From assembly GCA_021159405.1 (NCBI GenBank), contig JAGGRX010000021.1, forward strand, positions 1-32,407: a stretch of DNA of 32,407 bases. Reading direction: 5' to 3'. How positions within the stretch are numbered: the stretch's first letter is position 1; each line of letters begins with the position of its first letter. Origin of the DNA: Candidatus Bipolaricaulota bacterium. GTDB lineage: Bacteria; Bipolaricaulota; Bipolaricaulia; Bipolaricaulales; Bipolaricaulaceae. The position numbers and the translations under genes are program-made. The notes beneath the pieces are model-generated. The model did not search any database. It had not been told where the DNA came from and saw only the letters and a list, made by a program, of their open reading frames with translations. Of the stretch, positions 1-8,500 are shown piece after piece.

Positions 1-1664
1 GCTGCTGCGGCCGCCACCAGGTGGAACGTGCGCTCACCGGCACGGAAGTCCGGAAGCGAAAGAAGTCCGTCTGCGTCGATCACCCCCACGAGCGTGATCC
101 TGGGGAAGTCAAGGCCCTTCCCCACCATCTGCGTTCCCACCAAGACATCGATTTCGCCCCGGGCCAAGGCCGCCAGGATCTCCCCCCGCTGGGCAGCGGT
201 GTCCGAATCGAGCCGGGCTACGGATAAGCTCGGGAACAGCCTCCGTACCTCAAATTCTACCCTCTCTGTCCCCAGGCCGAACAGGCGGAACCGCTCCCCC
301 CCGCAATGGGGGCAGCGGGGCTGGGGGAAGGCCTTGCCGCAGACATGGCAGCGGAAACTGCGGTCGGCAAGGTGAAACACCAGGGGTACCGCGCAGCCTG
401 GGCAGCGGAGGATGGCCCCGCAGGACCGGCAGGCCGCCCCGGTGAAGAACCCCCGGCGGTTGAGGAAGAGCAGCACCTGCCCACCCCGGGAAAGGTGCCT
501 GTCCATGGCCGCTTGAAGCTCAGGGCCAAGCACCTCCTCGCCTTTGGGCACAAGCCGCACCTGGGGGGGATGTCCTGCCACCCTTCGGGTCAACCTGAAA
601 AGCCGGATCTCCCCCCGCTCGGCACGGAAATAGGTTTCAACGGATGGAGAAGCCGAGCCGAGCAGTACGGCTGCTCCTTCATGGGCGGCGCGGAGCTCGG
701 AGACCTCCCGGGCATGGTAGTAAGGGGCCATGTCTCCTTGCTTGTAGGCCGGTTCCCCCTCCTCGTCCAACACGAACAGTCCGGGGTCCTTCAAGGGGAG
801 GAAGGCTGCCGAGCGCGTGCCGCAGGCCGCCCGCAATTTTCCCCGCAGGGCGGCTTCCCATACCCGCCACCTCTCCCCTGGGGGGAGGTCCCCGAAGTAA
901 AGGGAAACCTGTTTGTCCAAGGCCGCGACTGCCCGGGCCCAAAGCTGAGGAAGGAGCGAGACTTCAGGCTCAAGCAGGAGCGCTCCTCTGCCCTGGGCGA
1001 GGACGGCTCGGGCCGTACGCAGGTAAACCTCGGTTTTTCCAGAGCCGGGCGGTCCAAACAAGAGGAACGTTTCTCCCCCTTCGGCCTCGGCCACCGCCTC
1101 CACCGCACGCCTTTGCTCCTCGGTCAAGGACACCTCCCTCCGGGGCTCCCGCAGGGGGAAGCCAAAAGGGAGGGCTTCCGGCCGGACGATCCCCTTGCGG
1201 GAAAGGGCCCGCAGGGCGCCGGCCGCCTGGCCGCCCTTTACCTCCTCCCCGGAGAGGAGCATGGCGAGGGCCCGGGCCTGGGCCGGCGCCTTTCGGGCAA
1301 GCTCCGCAAGTAGCGCCTGTGCCTCCAGAGGGGGGACCGCCAGGCGATACCGCTTTGCCCGTGGCCGTACCCGCGGCGGGATCAACCGCCCCAGGGCAAG
1401 CCCGGGGGAGACGAACGACCGCCCAGCTACCTCTTGGATCAGGGCAAGCACCTCTTGGGAGACGGCCGGCCCGGCCACCTCCTGGATGGGCTGAAGCTCA
1501 CCTACGTAGCTTGGGGAAGGGGAAACGGACACAACGATCCCCCACAGGGATCTTTTCCCTAGCGGAACGCGCACCCGAACCCCCACCTCGATCCCCATCC
1601 CCTCGGGCACAAGGTAATCGAAGGGTTTGGCCCTGGGGATGGGGAGGGCCACCCGGGCGATCAC
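1..1664 (-). CDS. priA: Primosomal helicase PriA (N-terminal ~554 residues; C-terminus beyond window)
   Basis: PriA is the superfamily 2 DNA helicase that restarts stalled replication forks by loading the replicative helicase. Read on the minus strand, the frame starts at a GTG at 1664-1662, directly after the TAG of the upstream gene, with a purine-rich GGAAGGGGGGA just before it. It stays open to the window edge. Visible in order are the N-terminal 3'-DNA-binding domain (FDYLVPEG), Walker A GPPGSGKTEVY (about 1024-1058), a Walker B-like DEEG (756-767) followed by YKQ and YYHARE, SASPSVET, then LLFLNRRGF, four Cys-x2-Cys zinc pairs (CRSC, CPGC, CHVC, CPHC) and the motif V-VI stretch GTQMVGKGLDFP. 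The last part of helicase lobe 2 and the C-terminal domain lie outside the window. The usual DEEH is DEEG here. It is the last visible gene of the transporter-MBL-priA operon. The family call is secure. Confidence 0.95.
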   Translation of the reverse strand, partial: MIARVALPIPRAKPFDYLVPEGMGIEVGVRVRVPLGKRSLWGIVVSVSPSPSYVGELQPIQEVAGPAVSQEVLALIQEVAGRSFVSPGLALGRLIPPRVRPRAKRYRLAVPPLEAQALLAELARKAPAQARALAMLLSGEEVKGGQAAGALRALSRKGIVRPEALPFGFPLREPRREVSLTEEQRRAVEAVAEAEGGETFLLFGPPGSGKTEVYLRTARAVLAQGRGALLLEPEVSLLPQLWARAVAALDKQVSLYFGDLPPGERWRVWEAALRGKLRAACGTRSAAFLPLKDPGLFVLDEEGEPAYKQGDMAPYYHAREVSELRAAHEGAAVLLGSASPSVETYFRAERGEIRLFRLTRRVAGHPPQVRLVPKGEEVLGPELQAAMDRHLSRGGQVLLFLNRRGFFTGAACRSCGAILRCPGCAVPLVFHLADRSFRCHVCGKAFPQPRCPHCGGERFRLFGLGTERVEFEVRRLFPSLSVARLDSDTAAQRGEILAALARGEIDVLVGTQMVGKGLDFPRITLVGVIDADGLLSLPDFRAGERTFHLVAAAA

Positions 1665-2567
1665 CTATCCCCCCTTCCGACGGCGGAGATAGATCATGGC
1701 CCCGCGGGCCGACATGGCCAGGTCCTCCCTTACCACGGGATCGTCTACGGGCCAGCCGGCCCGGCCGAGCTCTCCAAGCACTTCCTCCACAGCTACTTCC
1801 TCCTCGCCCGCTCGGCCAAGCGCCCGCTTTACCAGCTCCACCCACCACACAAGCAGCTCCCCATACTCCGAAAGGCCTTCCCGGCCTGCCCTCGGCCCAA
1901 AGTGGGTATAAAGAAGGATCTTCGGGTTAAGAGAATAAAGCCTGTTTAAAGTGGACAGGGACGCCTCCAGGTCGAAGCTGGGGGGCACCGTCGCGGGGAT
2001 GAGGCGGCCGCTATAGAAAAGGCCGGCTGCGTCGCCGGTGAAGAGAAGCCCCTCTTCCTCTTCCAAAAAACACAGGTGATGGGGGGCATGTCCCGGAGAG
2101 TCCAGCGCCAGGATCGTGCGGCCTCCGAGGTCGAACCGGTCCCCGTCCTTTGCCTGGCAGATCCTTTCCTCCGGGATCGGGATCGCCTCCCCGTAAAGGG
2201 GGAAGCGTTCTTTCACCGCGGCCCTCACCGATTCCACCAGGCGGCTTGGGTTCACCAGGTGCTTTGCCCCGCGTGGGTGGACCACCACCCGGGCGCCGGG
2301 AAGGTGGGGGAGGAGGGCCCCTGCCCCCCCGGCGTGGTCCAGGTGGATGTGCGTGAGGAAGATCCAGCGAACCTTGTCCCTTGGGATACCGAGCTCATCT
2401 AAGGCCAAAAGCACCCGGTCCTTGGCCAGGGAGGTCCCCGACTCCACCAGGGCTACCTGGTCAGCCGCAATCACATACACCCCGCCCACCCTGGGTCGGC
2501 CGAACTGGCAGGCGTCCACGAGATGAACCCCAGGGGCTACTTCAATGGGTTCAGCAAAACCAACCAA
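1665..2567 (-). CDS. Metallo-beta-lactamase-fold hydrolase
   Basis: This 300-residue protein has the MBL-fold zinc signature THIHLDHAGG at about residues 92-101. Further His/Asp ligands follow: DSPGHAPHH near 155-163, GDAAG near 178 and a late YTHFGP near 220. It is probably a binuclear-metal hydrolase of the glyoxalase II-like/flavorubredoxin-like group; the substrate cannot be read from the sequence. The C-terminal 80 residues are helical and may be a winged-helix-like tail, as in LACTB2-type proteins. The start used is a TTG at 2567, preceded by GGGGGTGA. It overlaps the 3' end of the transporter gene by 17 bp and its stop abuts the priA start, so the three genes are very probably cotranscribed and translationally coupled. 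Confidence 0.85.
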   Translation of the reverse strand: MVGFAEPIEVAPGVHLVDACQFGRPRVGGVYVIAADQVALVESGTSLAKDRVLLALDELGIPRDKVRWIFLTHIHLDHAGGAGALLPHLPGARVVVHPRGAKHLVNPSRLVESVRAAVKERFPLYGEAIPIPEERICQAKDGDRFDLGGRTILALDSPGHAPHHLCFLEEEEGLLFTGDAAGLFYSGRLIPATVPPSFDLEASLSTLNRLYSLNPKILLYTHFGPRAGREGLSEYGELLVWWVELVKRALGRAGEEEVAVEEVLGELGRAGWPVDDPVVREDLAMSARGAMIYLRRRKGG

Positions 2568-3849
2568 ACTTCACCCCCAAGCAAATCGCCAAGCTTGCCA
2601 CCCCGCAGCCCAGCAAGGCGAGCCAGGTGCCGGAGCGTAGCCAATGCCGCACTGTGATCGGCTCATCGGTTCGCTCCGAGACGGAAACCGCCACCACGTT
2701 CGCTGTGGCCCCGATGGGGGTGGCGTTCCCTCCGAATCCCACCCCCAGGGCTAGGGCCCACCACAGGGGGCCGGTCGCTATACCCTGGCTCCCCAGTCCC
2801 TTGATCACCGGGAGCATGGCGATGGTGAACGGGATGTTATCCACCACCGCCGACATCAGGGCACTGACCCATAGGATGGCGAGGGCGGCTGGGAGCATCC
2901 CCGAGTGGGCAAGGAACCCGAGGTGGGTGGACACCCAGGAAAGCACCCCGGCTGACTCAAGCCCCCCCACCACGATGAATAGGCTTATAAAGAACAAAAG
3001 GACGTCCCAGTGGATCTGGGAAAGCACCTCGTCAACCTTGGGCCTGACCCAAAGGAGCCCGAGCGACGCCCCGATCAAGGCAACCAATCCTGGGGGAAGG
3101 TGGAGGAGGTCATGGACGAGGTACAACACCACGATTATGCCCAACACTGTGAGCATCCGCCGCATGGTCTTGGGGTCCACCAATGCCCGGCGTGCATCGA
3201 TCGCCATCAGTGACTCCACCCGCTCCGGGGGGGCGGAAAGCTCCCGGCGAAAAAGGAGTCTAAGCAGGCCAAAGGAAAGGAGGAGGGTCACCAGCACCAC
3301 CGGCCCCAGGTGCGAAAGGAAGTCGTTGAACGAAAAGCCGGCCGCCGAGCCGATTAGGATGTTTGGGGGGTCTCCAACCAACGTGGCCACCCCGCCGACA
3401 TTTGAGCACACCGCCTCCGCGATCAGAAGCGGCATCGGGCTTATCCCCACCACCTCGGCGATGGACACCGTGACCGGGGCCACCATCACGATGGTGGTCA
3501 CGTTGTCCAGGATCGTGGACACAAGCGCCGTGAACCCAGCCAGGGAAAGGAGGAGCCGCCACGGGTTTCCCTTCGTCCACTGGGCGACCACGATGGCGGC
3601 GTATTGAAAGAAGCCTGTCTTCTGGAGGACGCTCACGATGATCATCATGCCCAGGAGAAGGCCGATGGTGTTGAAATCGATGGCGGCCACGGCTGCCTTC
3701 CAGTCGTAGAAGCCCAGGCCGATCCCGACAGCGATCATGGCGATGGCGCCGGCCATGGCGGCGATGGTACGGTGCACCCGCTCTGAGAAGATAAGCCCAT
3801 AGGTGATCAGGAAGATACCTATGGAAGCAGCAGCCGAGCTAACGTCCAT
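2551..3849 (-). CDS. ArsB/NhaD-superfamily ion transporter
   Basis: A 432-residue polytopic membrane protein with about 11-12 hydrophobic helices. The repeated half-site motifs are typical of the ion transporter (IT) superfamily: STILDNVTTIVM with SNVGGVATLVGDPPN in the first half, and SAVVDNIPFTIAM with GFGGNATPIGATANV in the second. Such proteins export arsenite or exchange Na+/H+; the substrate is not decidable here. The divergent neighbour is a CPA-type Na+/H+ antiporter, which favours a cation/proton role (inference). I chose the ATG at 3849 rather than the upstream in-frame start at 3957. The extra 36 residues are not membrane-like, and a TATACT -10 box sits exactly one promoter distance upstream, so the mRNA would begin at the ATG itself. 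The gene leads the transporter-MBL-priA operon. Confidence 0.87.
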   Translation of the reverse strand: MDVSSAAASIGIFLITYGLIFSERVHRTIAAMAGAIAMIAVGIGLGFYDWKAAVAAIDFNTIGLLLGMMIIVSVLQKTGFFQYAAIVVAQWTKGNPWRLLLSLAGFTALVSTILDNVTTIVMVAPVTVSIAEVVGISPMPLLIAEAVCSNVGGVATLVGDPPNILIGSAAGFSFNDFLSHLGPVVLVTLLLSFGLLRLLFRRELSAPPERVESLMAIDARRALVDPKTMRRMLTVLGIIVVLYLVHDLLHLPPGLVALIGASLGLLWVRPKVDEVLSQIHWDVLLFFISLFIVVGGLESAGVLSWVSTHLGFLAHSGMLPAALAILWVSALMSAVVDNIPFTIAMLPVIKGLGSQGIATGPLWWALALGVGFGGNATPIGATANVVAVSVSERTDEPITVRHWLRSGTWLALLGCGVASLAICLGVKFGWFC

Positions 3850-3855
3850 GAGCCA

Positions 3856-3861
3856 AGTATA
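3856..3861 (-). promoter_or_regulatory. Candidate -10 box (TATACT) giving a leaderless transporter mRNA
   Basis: TATACT on the minus strand ends seven bases before the A of the transporter ATG at 3849, so a standard start site would be the first base of the start codon. There is no Shine-Dalgarno before that ATG. No convincing -35 hexamer is visible at 16-18 bp. Confidence 0.45.
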
Positions 3862-3863
3862 CG

Positions 3864-3885
3864 CAGGAGATGGGTTGTTCTCCTG
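3864..3885. promoter_or_regulatory. Perfect 7-bp inverted repeat between divergent transporter genes (operator candidate)
   Basis: CAGGAGA and TCTCCTG are separated by 8 bp. The repeat lies immediately upstream of the transporter -10 box and about 55 bp upstream of the divergent antiporter start. The position fits a dimeric repressor site controlling the transporter. It is not a terminator: there is no T-tract, and both flanking genes point away from it. The function is inferred from placement only. Confidence 0.4.
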
Positions 3886-3940
3886 TGGGTGAGGTCGTAA
3901 ACTTGCGCCGTCCTCGCCGAGGTTTTGCGTGGGACATGCC

Positions 3941-5167
3941 ATGGATCCACTACTCACGGTAGGTATAGTGTTGGCCTTGGGCCTTTTGCTCGGGGAGGTA
4001 GCCCAGCGACTTGGGTTCCCCCGGGTGGCAGGCTATATCGTGGCCGGGATCCTGCTCAACCCGAAGATCACCGGGGTGGTCCCGGCCGATTTCGTTTCTG
4101 GCACCGACCCCATCGTGAACGCGGCCTTGGCCATCATCACGTTTGAGGTAGGGGGAACCTTGGCAATCGGACCCTTGCGGGAACTGGGCCGAGGCATCGT
4201 GTTCCTCGCGCTTGGGGAGGCGGAGCTTGCCGCCCTGGCCATTCTGACCGGCTCCACCCTGGTGCTCCCCTTCTTGGTGCACCTCCCTACGGGCACCGGC
4301 TTTGCTGCGGCGATCCCCTTGGCCCTGCTTTTGGGGGCCTTGGGTTCTCCCACCGACCCCTCCGCCACGTTGGCCGTGATCCACCAGTACCGGGCCAAGG
4401 GGATGGTGTCCTTCAGCATCATGGGTGCAGCCGCCTTCGACGACGCTTTGGGCATCATCAACTTCAGCATCGCCACCGCCTTGGCCGGGATCCTGGTGGC
4501 CCACTCCGGAGCCAGCGCCTTTACCTTCCTGGAGCCCTTCTTGGTGATACTCGGTTCGGTCGCCCTGGGGGTGGCCCTGGGGTTCCTTTACCACGGGGTG
4601 GTGAGGCTCCTTGGGAGAAGCGAGGATGGGATACTGATTGCCTTGGCCATTACCATCCTCCTCCTCGGCTATGGGGTGGCCTCGGTCCTGAAGTTTGACC
4701 AGCTGCTCGTGACCATGGCGGTGGGGATAACGGTGGTGAACCTCCGCCACACCCGACCCCGCATATTTCAGCTTGTGGAGAGGCACGTCGAGCCGCTTGT
4801 TTTCCTCCTCTTTTTCACGTTAAGCGGCATGTACTTGGATTTCGGGATCCTGGTCAGGCACCTGCCGGTGGTGTTGTTGTTTGTGGTCTTCCGGACGGTG
4901 GGGAAGTTGAGCGGGGCATATCTGGGGGCCAGTTTGGGCCGGGCTCCTCATCCGGTGCGTCGGTACACGGGATGGGGCTTGATCCCCCAAGGGGGAATCG
5001 TGATCGGGCTCGCCCTTACCTTAAAGGGGATCCCAGAGCTTGCCCCCTTTGCGGACATCCTGGTAAATGTAATCATCGGGGCTACGGTGATCCACGAACT
5101 TATCGGCCCCTTCACTGCCAAGTTCGCCTTGCAGCAGGCAGGTGAGATCCCGAAGGGGAAAACTTAG
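3941..5167 (+). CDS. Cation:proton antiporter (CPA family)
   Basis: A 408-residue membrane protein with about 12 predicted helices and no cytosolic regulatory domain. The family-typical unwound-helix segment SPTDPSATLAVI lies near residues 135-146 and the ion-binding FDDALGIINFS near 165-175, where paired acidic residues are expected in electrogenic CPA exchangers. It also shows the late LIPQGGIVIGLALTL segment. It probably exchanges Na+ or K+ for H+ across the inner membrane. I take the ATG at 3941; a GTG at 3929 is in frame but neither has a good Shine-Dalgarno. It is divergent from the ArsB/NhaD-type gene and convergent with the Nudix gene, whose stop codon overlaps this one by 3-4 bases. 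The pair suggests a small cation-homeostasis locus (inference). Confidence 0.88.
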   Translation: MDPLLTVGIVLALGLLLGEVAQRLGFPRVAGYIVAGILLNPKITGVVPADFVSGTDPIVNAALAIITFEVGGTLAIGPLRELGRGIVFLALGEAELAALAILTGSTLVLPFLVHLPTGTGFAAAIPLALLLGALGSPTDPSATLAVIHQYRAKGMVSFSIMGAAAFDDALGIINFSIATALAGILVAHSGASAFTFLEPFLVILGSVALGVALGFLYHGVVRLLGRSEDGILIALAITILLLGYGVASVLKFDQLLVTMAVGITVVNLRHTRPRIFQLVERHVEPLVFLLFFTLSGMYLDFGILVRHLPVVLLFVVFRTVGKLSGAYLGASLGRAPHPVRRYTGWGLIPQGGIVIGLALTLKGIPELAPFADILVNVIIGATVIHELIGPFTAKFALQQAGEIPKGKT

Positions 5168-5586
5168 GAGCTATTTTTTAGGAACGCCTCTGCTTTGCGC
5201 AGGACCTCCCGCTGTTCCTCATGGGTGATCTGCCGCAGCGCTTCCTGATAGGGGAGCCACCGCATGTCCCCGATCTCCCCGGGGGCAGGGCGGCCAACTT
5301 CATCGGTACGGGCCAGGAAAAAGGTAACCTCCTTTTCCACCGGTTGACCACCCCGGAAGAAGCGGTAGGTGATCTTCTCCTGAAAGTCAGCTTGTGGCCT
5401 CAGACGCTCGATCCCCACTTCCTCAGCGACCTCCCTTCGGGCGGCGGAAAATTCATCCTCTCCCGGCTCGATGTGCCCTTTAGGGAACCCCCAATGGCCG
5501 CCCCGCCGGTTGCGGACGATCAAGTACTCGCGCCGGCCCGAAAAGTCGCGGAACAGGATGAAGCCCGCGGCACGTTCCCGGACCAT
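5164..5586 (-). CDS. Nudix hydrolase (Ap4A-pyrophosphohydrolase-like)
   Basis: A 140-residue protein with a complete Nudix box: G-x5-E-x7-REVAEEVGI beginning at GHIEPGEDEF. The preceding WGFPKGH is typical of diadenosine-tetraphosphate (MutT/NudA-like) hydrolases. It would hydrolyse a nucleoside diphosphate linked to another moiety in the cytosol; the exact substrate is not readable. I chose the ATG at 5586, four bases after the rpoB stop, rather than the longer reading inside rpoB, because homologues begin close to the RERAAGFILF segment. It therefore looks translationally coupled to rpoB, in the place where rpoC normally stands. It ends tail to tail with the antiporter. Confidence 0.9.
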   Translation of the reverse strand: MVRERAAGFILFRDFSGRREYLIVRNRRGGHWGFPKGHIEPGEDEFSAARREVAEEVGIERLRPQADFQEKITYRFFRGGQPVEKEVTFFLARTDEVGRPAPGEIGDMRWLPYQEALRQITHEEQREVLRKAEAFLKNSS

Positions 5587-5590
5587 GGAA

Positions 5591-8500
5591 TCATACGATG
5601 TCGAGCTCCCGGTCGCTTGCATCGTAGGCCTTGGGGGCCAGGCCCAGACACTGGAGCTCCCGCCATAGGACCCGGAACGACTCTGGGATGCCGGGCTTAG
5701 GAAAATCCTCCCCCCTTAGGATCGCCTTATAGAGCTGCACCCTGCCCCTGGCGTCGTCGGACTTCACCGTGAGCATCTCTTGAAGGAGCGATGCTGCCCC
5801 GTAGGCCTCAAGCGCCCACACCTCCATCTCGCCCAAGCGCTGCCCGCCGAACTGGGCCTTGCCTCCCAATGGCTGCTGGGTGATGAGGGCATAAGGGCCG
5901 GTGGAGCGGGCGTGGATCTTGTCCGCGGCGATGTGCTCAAGCTTGAGCAGGTACATTACCCCCACCGTCACCGGGGCCTTGAACGGCTCCCCAGTGCGCC
6001 CATCCCGGAGCACCACCTTCCCATCCTGTCTCTTCCCATCGGAAAGCCCCCGCGCCTTGAGCTCCTCGGTGAGCTCCGACAGGATCTCCTCCTCCCGAGC
6101 GCCATCGAACACCGGGCTGGCCACCTTCTCCCCCCGCAGGGCGGCCAGCCACCCCAGGTTCGTCTCGAAGATCTGCCCCAGGTTCATGCGGGAGGGAACC
6201 CCGAGGGGGTTGAGCACTACGTCCAGGGGCGTGCCGTCCGGAAGGAAGGGCATGTCCTCTTCTGGGAGGATCTTGGCGATGACGCCCTTGTTCCCGTGTC
6301 GGCCAGCGAGCTTGTCCCCCACGGCGATGCGCCGCCGCTGCGCCACATACACCTTCACCAGCTCGTTCACCCCGGCCTCAAGCTCGTCCCCAGCCGCCCG
6401 GGAAAGCCGCTTCACCCGGATCACGGTGGCCGTGCCGGTGATGGGAGGCATTTTCAGCGATGTATTACGAAAGTTACGCATCTTCTCCCCAAAGATCGAC
6501 CGGAAGATGCGCTCCTCCGGCGTGGGTTCGGCCTCGCCTTTGGGGGTGATCTTCCCCACCAGGACGTCCCCAGTCCTCACCTCGGTCCCCACCCGCACGA
6601 CCCCGTGCTCGTCGAGGTTGCGAAGGTCCTCCTTGGAGAGATTGGGGATGTCGGCGGTGATCTCCTCGGGGCCGAGCTTCGTCTCCTCTGCCCGGACCTC
6701 GAACTCCTGGATGTGGATGGAGTCGAGCACGTTGTCCCTTACCAGGCGCTCTGAGATCACGATGGCATCCTCGTAGTTGTAGCCCTCGAAGGGGAGGAAT
6801 CCCACGAGCAGGTTCGTGCCCAAGGCGAGCTCTCCATCTTGGGTGGACTGGGAGTCGGCAAGCACCTCCCCCCGCTTGACCTTGTCCCCAGGCCTCACCA
6901 AGGGGCGATGGTGGAGCAATGTGTCCTGGTTTGAGCGCTCAAAGTTGAGGAGCCGGTAAGTCCTCCGGATCGCCCCGGAGCGGACCACGATCTTTTGGGC
7001 ATCCACCTTCTCCACCACGCCATCCTGCTCACATAACACCACCGCACCGGAGTCCCGGGCTGCTTTCCCCTCCATGCCCGTCCCCACGATGGGCGCCTGG
7101 GGCCGCAGAAGCGGCACGGCCTGCCGTTGCATGTTGGCCCCCATGAGTGCCCGGTTGGCGTCATCGTGCTCGAGGAACGGGATCAAGGAGGCGGACACGC
7201 CCACGATCGTACGGGGGGAGACCTCGATGAAGTCCACTTCCTCAGGGGGCACGAACATGATCTCCTCCCGGCCGGTGCGGATGGGGACGCGCTCGTCAAG
7301 GATGCGCCCGTCCTCGTCCACTTTTATCGTGGCCGGGGCAATACGGTAGTTTTGCTCCTCATCGGCCATTAAGTATTCGATCTTGCCAGTGACGCGGCCG
7401 TTTTCGACCCGCACATAGGGGGCTTCCAGGAACCCATAATCATTCACCCGGGCGTAGACGGCCATGGAGGTGATGAGGCCGATGTTCTGGCCCTCCGGGG
7501 TCTCGATGGGACAGATGCGGCCGTAGTGAGAGGGGTGGACGTCCCTGACCTCGATCTTGGCCCGGCGCGCTGACACCCCCCCAAGGGCCGAAAGCCTCCG
7601 CTTGTGGGTGAGCTCCGATAGGGGGTTTGTCTGCTCCAGGAACTGGGAGAGCCGTCCCGTGTAAAACAGCATGTTGACCGCTGCCTGAACGGTGCGGGCG
7701 GAAACGATCTTGCGGATCACGTCCCGATCGTTAAGGTCCACCCGGGACAGCTTGTCTTGGGCGATCCTCGCCATGCGTACAAGGCCCGCCCGTAGGGCGG
7801 CCTGGGCTTGCTCCCCGGGAAGCCGCACCCTCTTGTTGGCCAGGTGATCCTTCTCATCCAACAGCTTCGGATCCTCCGGGGCCCGGATGAGCAGGTCAAG
7901 CGCCCGGAAGATGTCCTCCGGAGTTAGGTACGTCTCCTCCCGATCGATCCCCAGCTTTCGGTTCAGCTTAAACCGCCCGATCGGGGTGAGCCGATACGTC
8001 TCCGGCTCGAAGTACAGGCTCCTCAGATACTCCAACATCTGCCCAAAGGCGGGCCGATCGCTGGAACGGAACCGGTGGTAGATATAGCGGACCGCCTCCT
8101 CTTGGGTGGCGGTCTTGTCCTCCTGCAGGGCCTTGGCCACCGCCGGGTGGACGATGCGGATGCTGCCCCGCCCCAGGGACGTGAGCTTCTTGAGCCGGGC
8201 CTGCGAGAGTTCCTCCCCGACCTCCCAACGCTCGCCGTCCACCTCCAGGGATTCGGCCAAAAACGCAGTCTTCCAAGCGCCCAAACGATCGGGAAGCTCA
8301 GCCACCGGTACCTCGATGGAATACCGGGTGAGCATTTCCCCGGTCTCCATCCCCAAAGCTCGCAGGAAACAGGTAACCGGCACCTTGCCCCGACGATCCA
8401 AGTTGGCCCGCAACGTCCAGCGGCGGATATCGAGGTCGATCTCCAGCCATGCCCCAAGCTCCGGCAGAAAGTGTGCCCGGAAAAGATGGGGTTCCTCTTG

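Noticed and set aside
306..1930. Long plus-strand open frames (306-1313 and 644-1930)
   Set aside because: They are antisense to priA. Their translations are Pro/Arg/Gly-rich with no domain, and the minus strand carries all PriA motifs.
2381..3607. 408-residue plus-strand open frame
   Set aside because: It lies antisense to the ArsB/NhaD-type transporter. It is Thr/Ser/Arg-rich with no recognisable family, and comes from GC-biased third positions.
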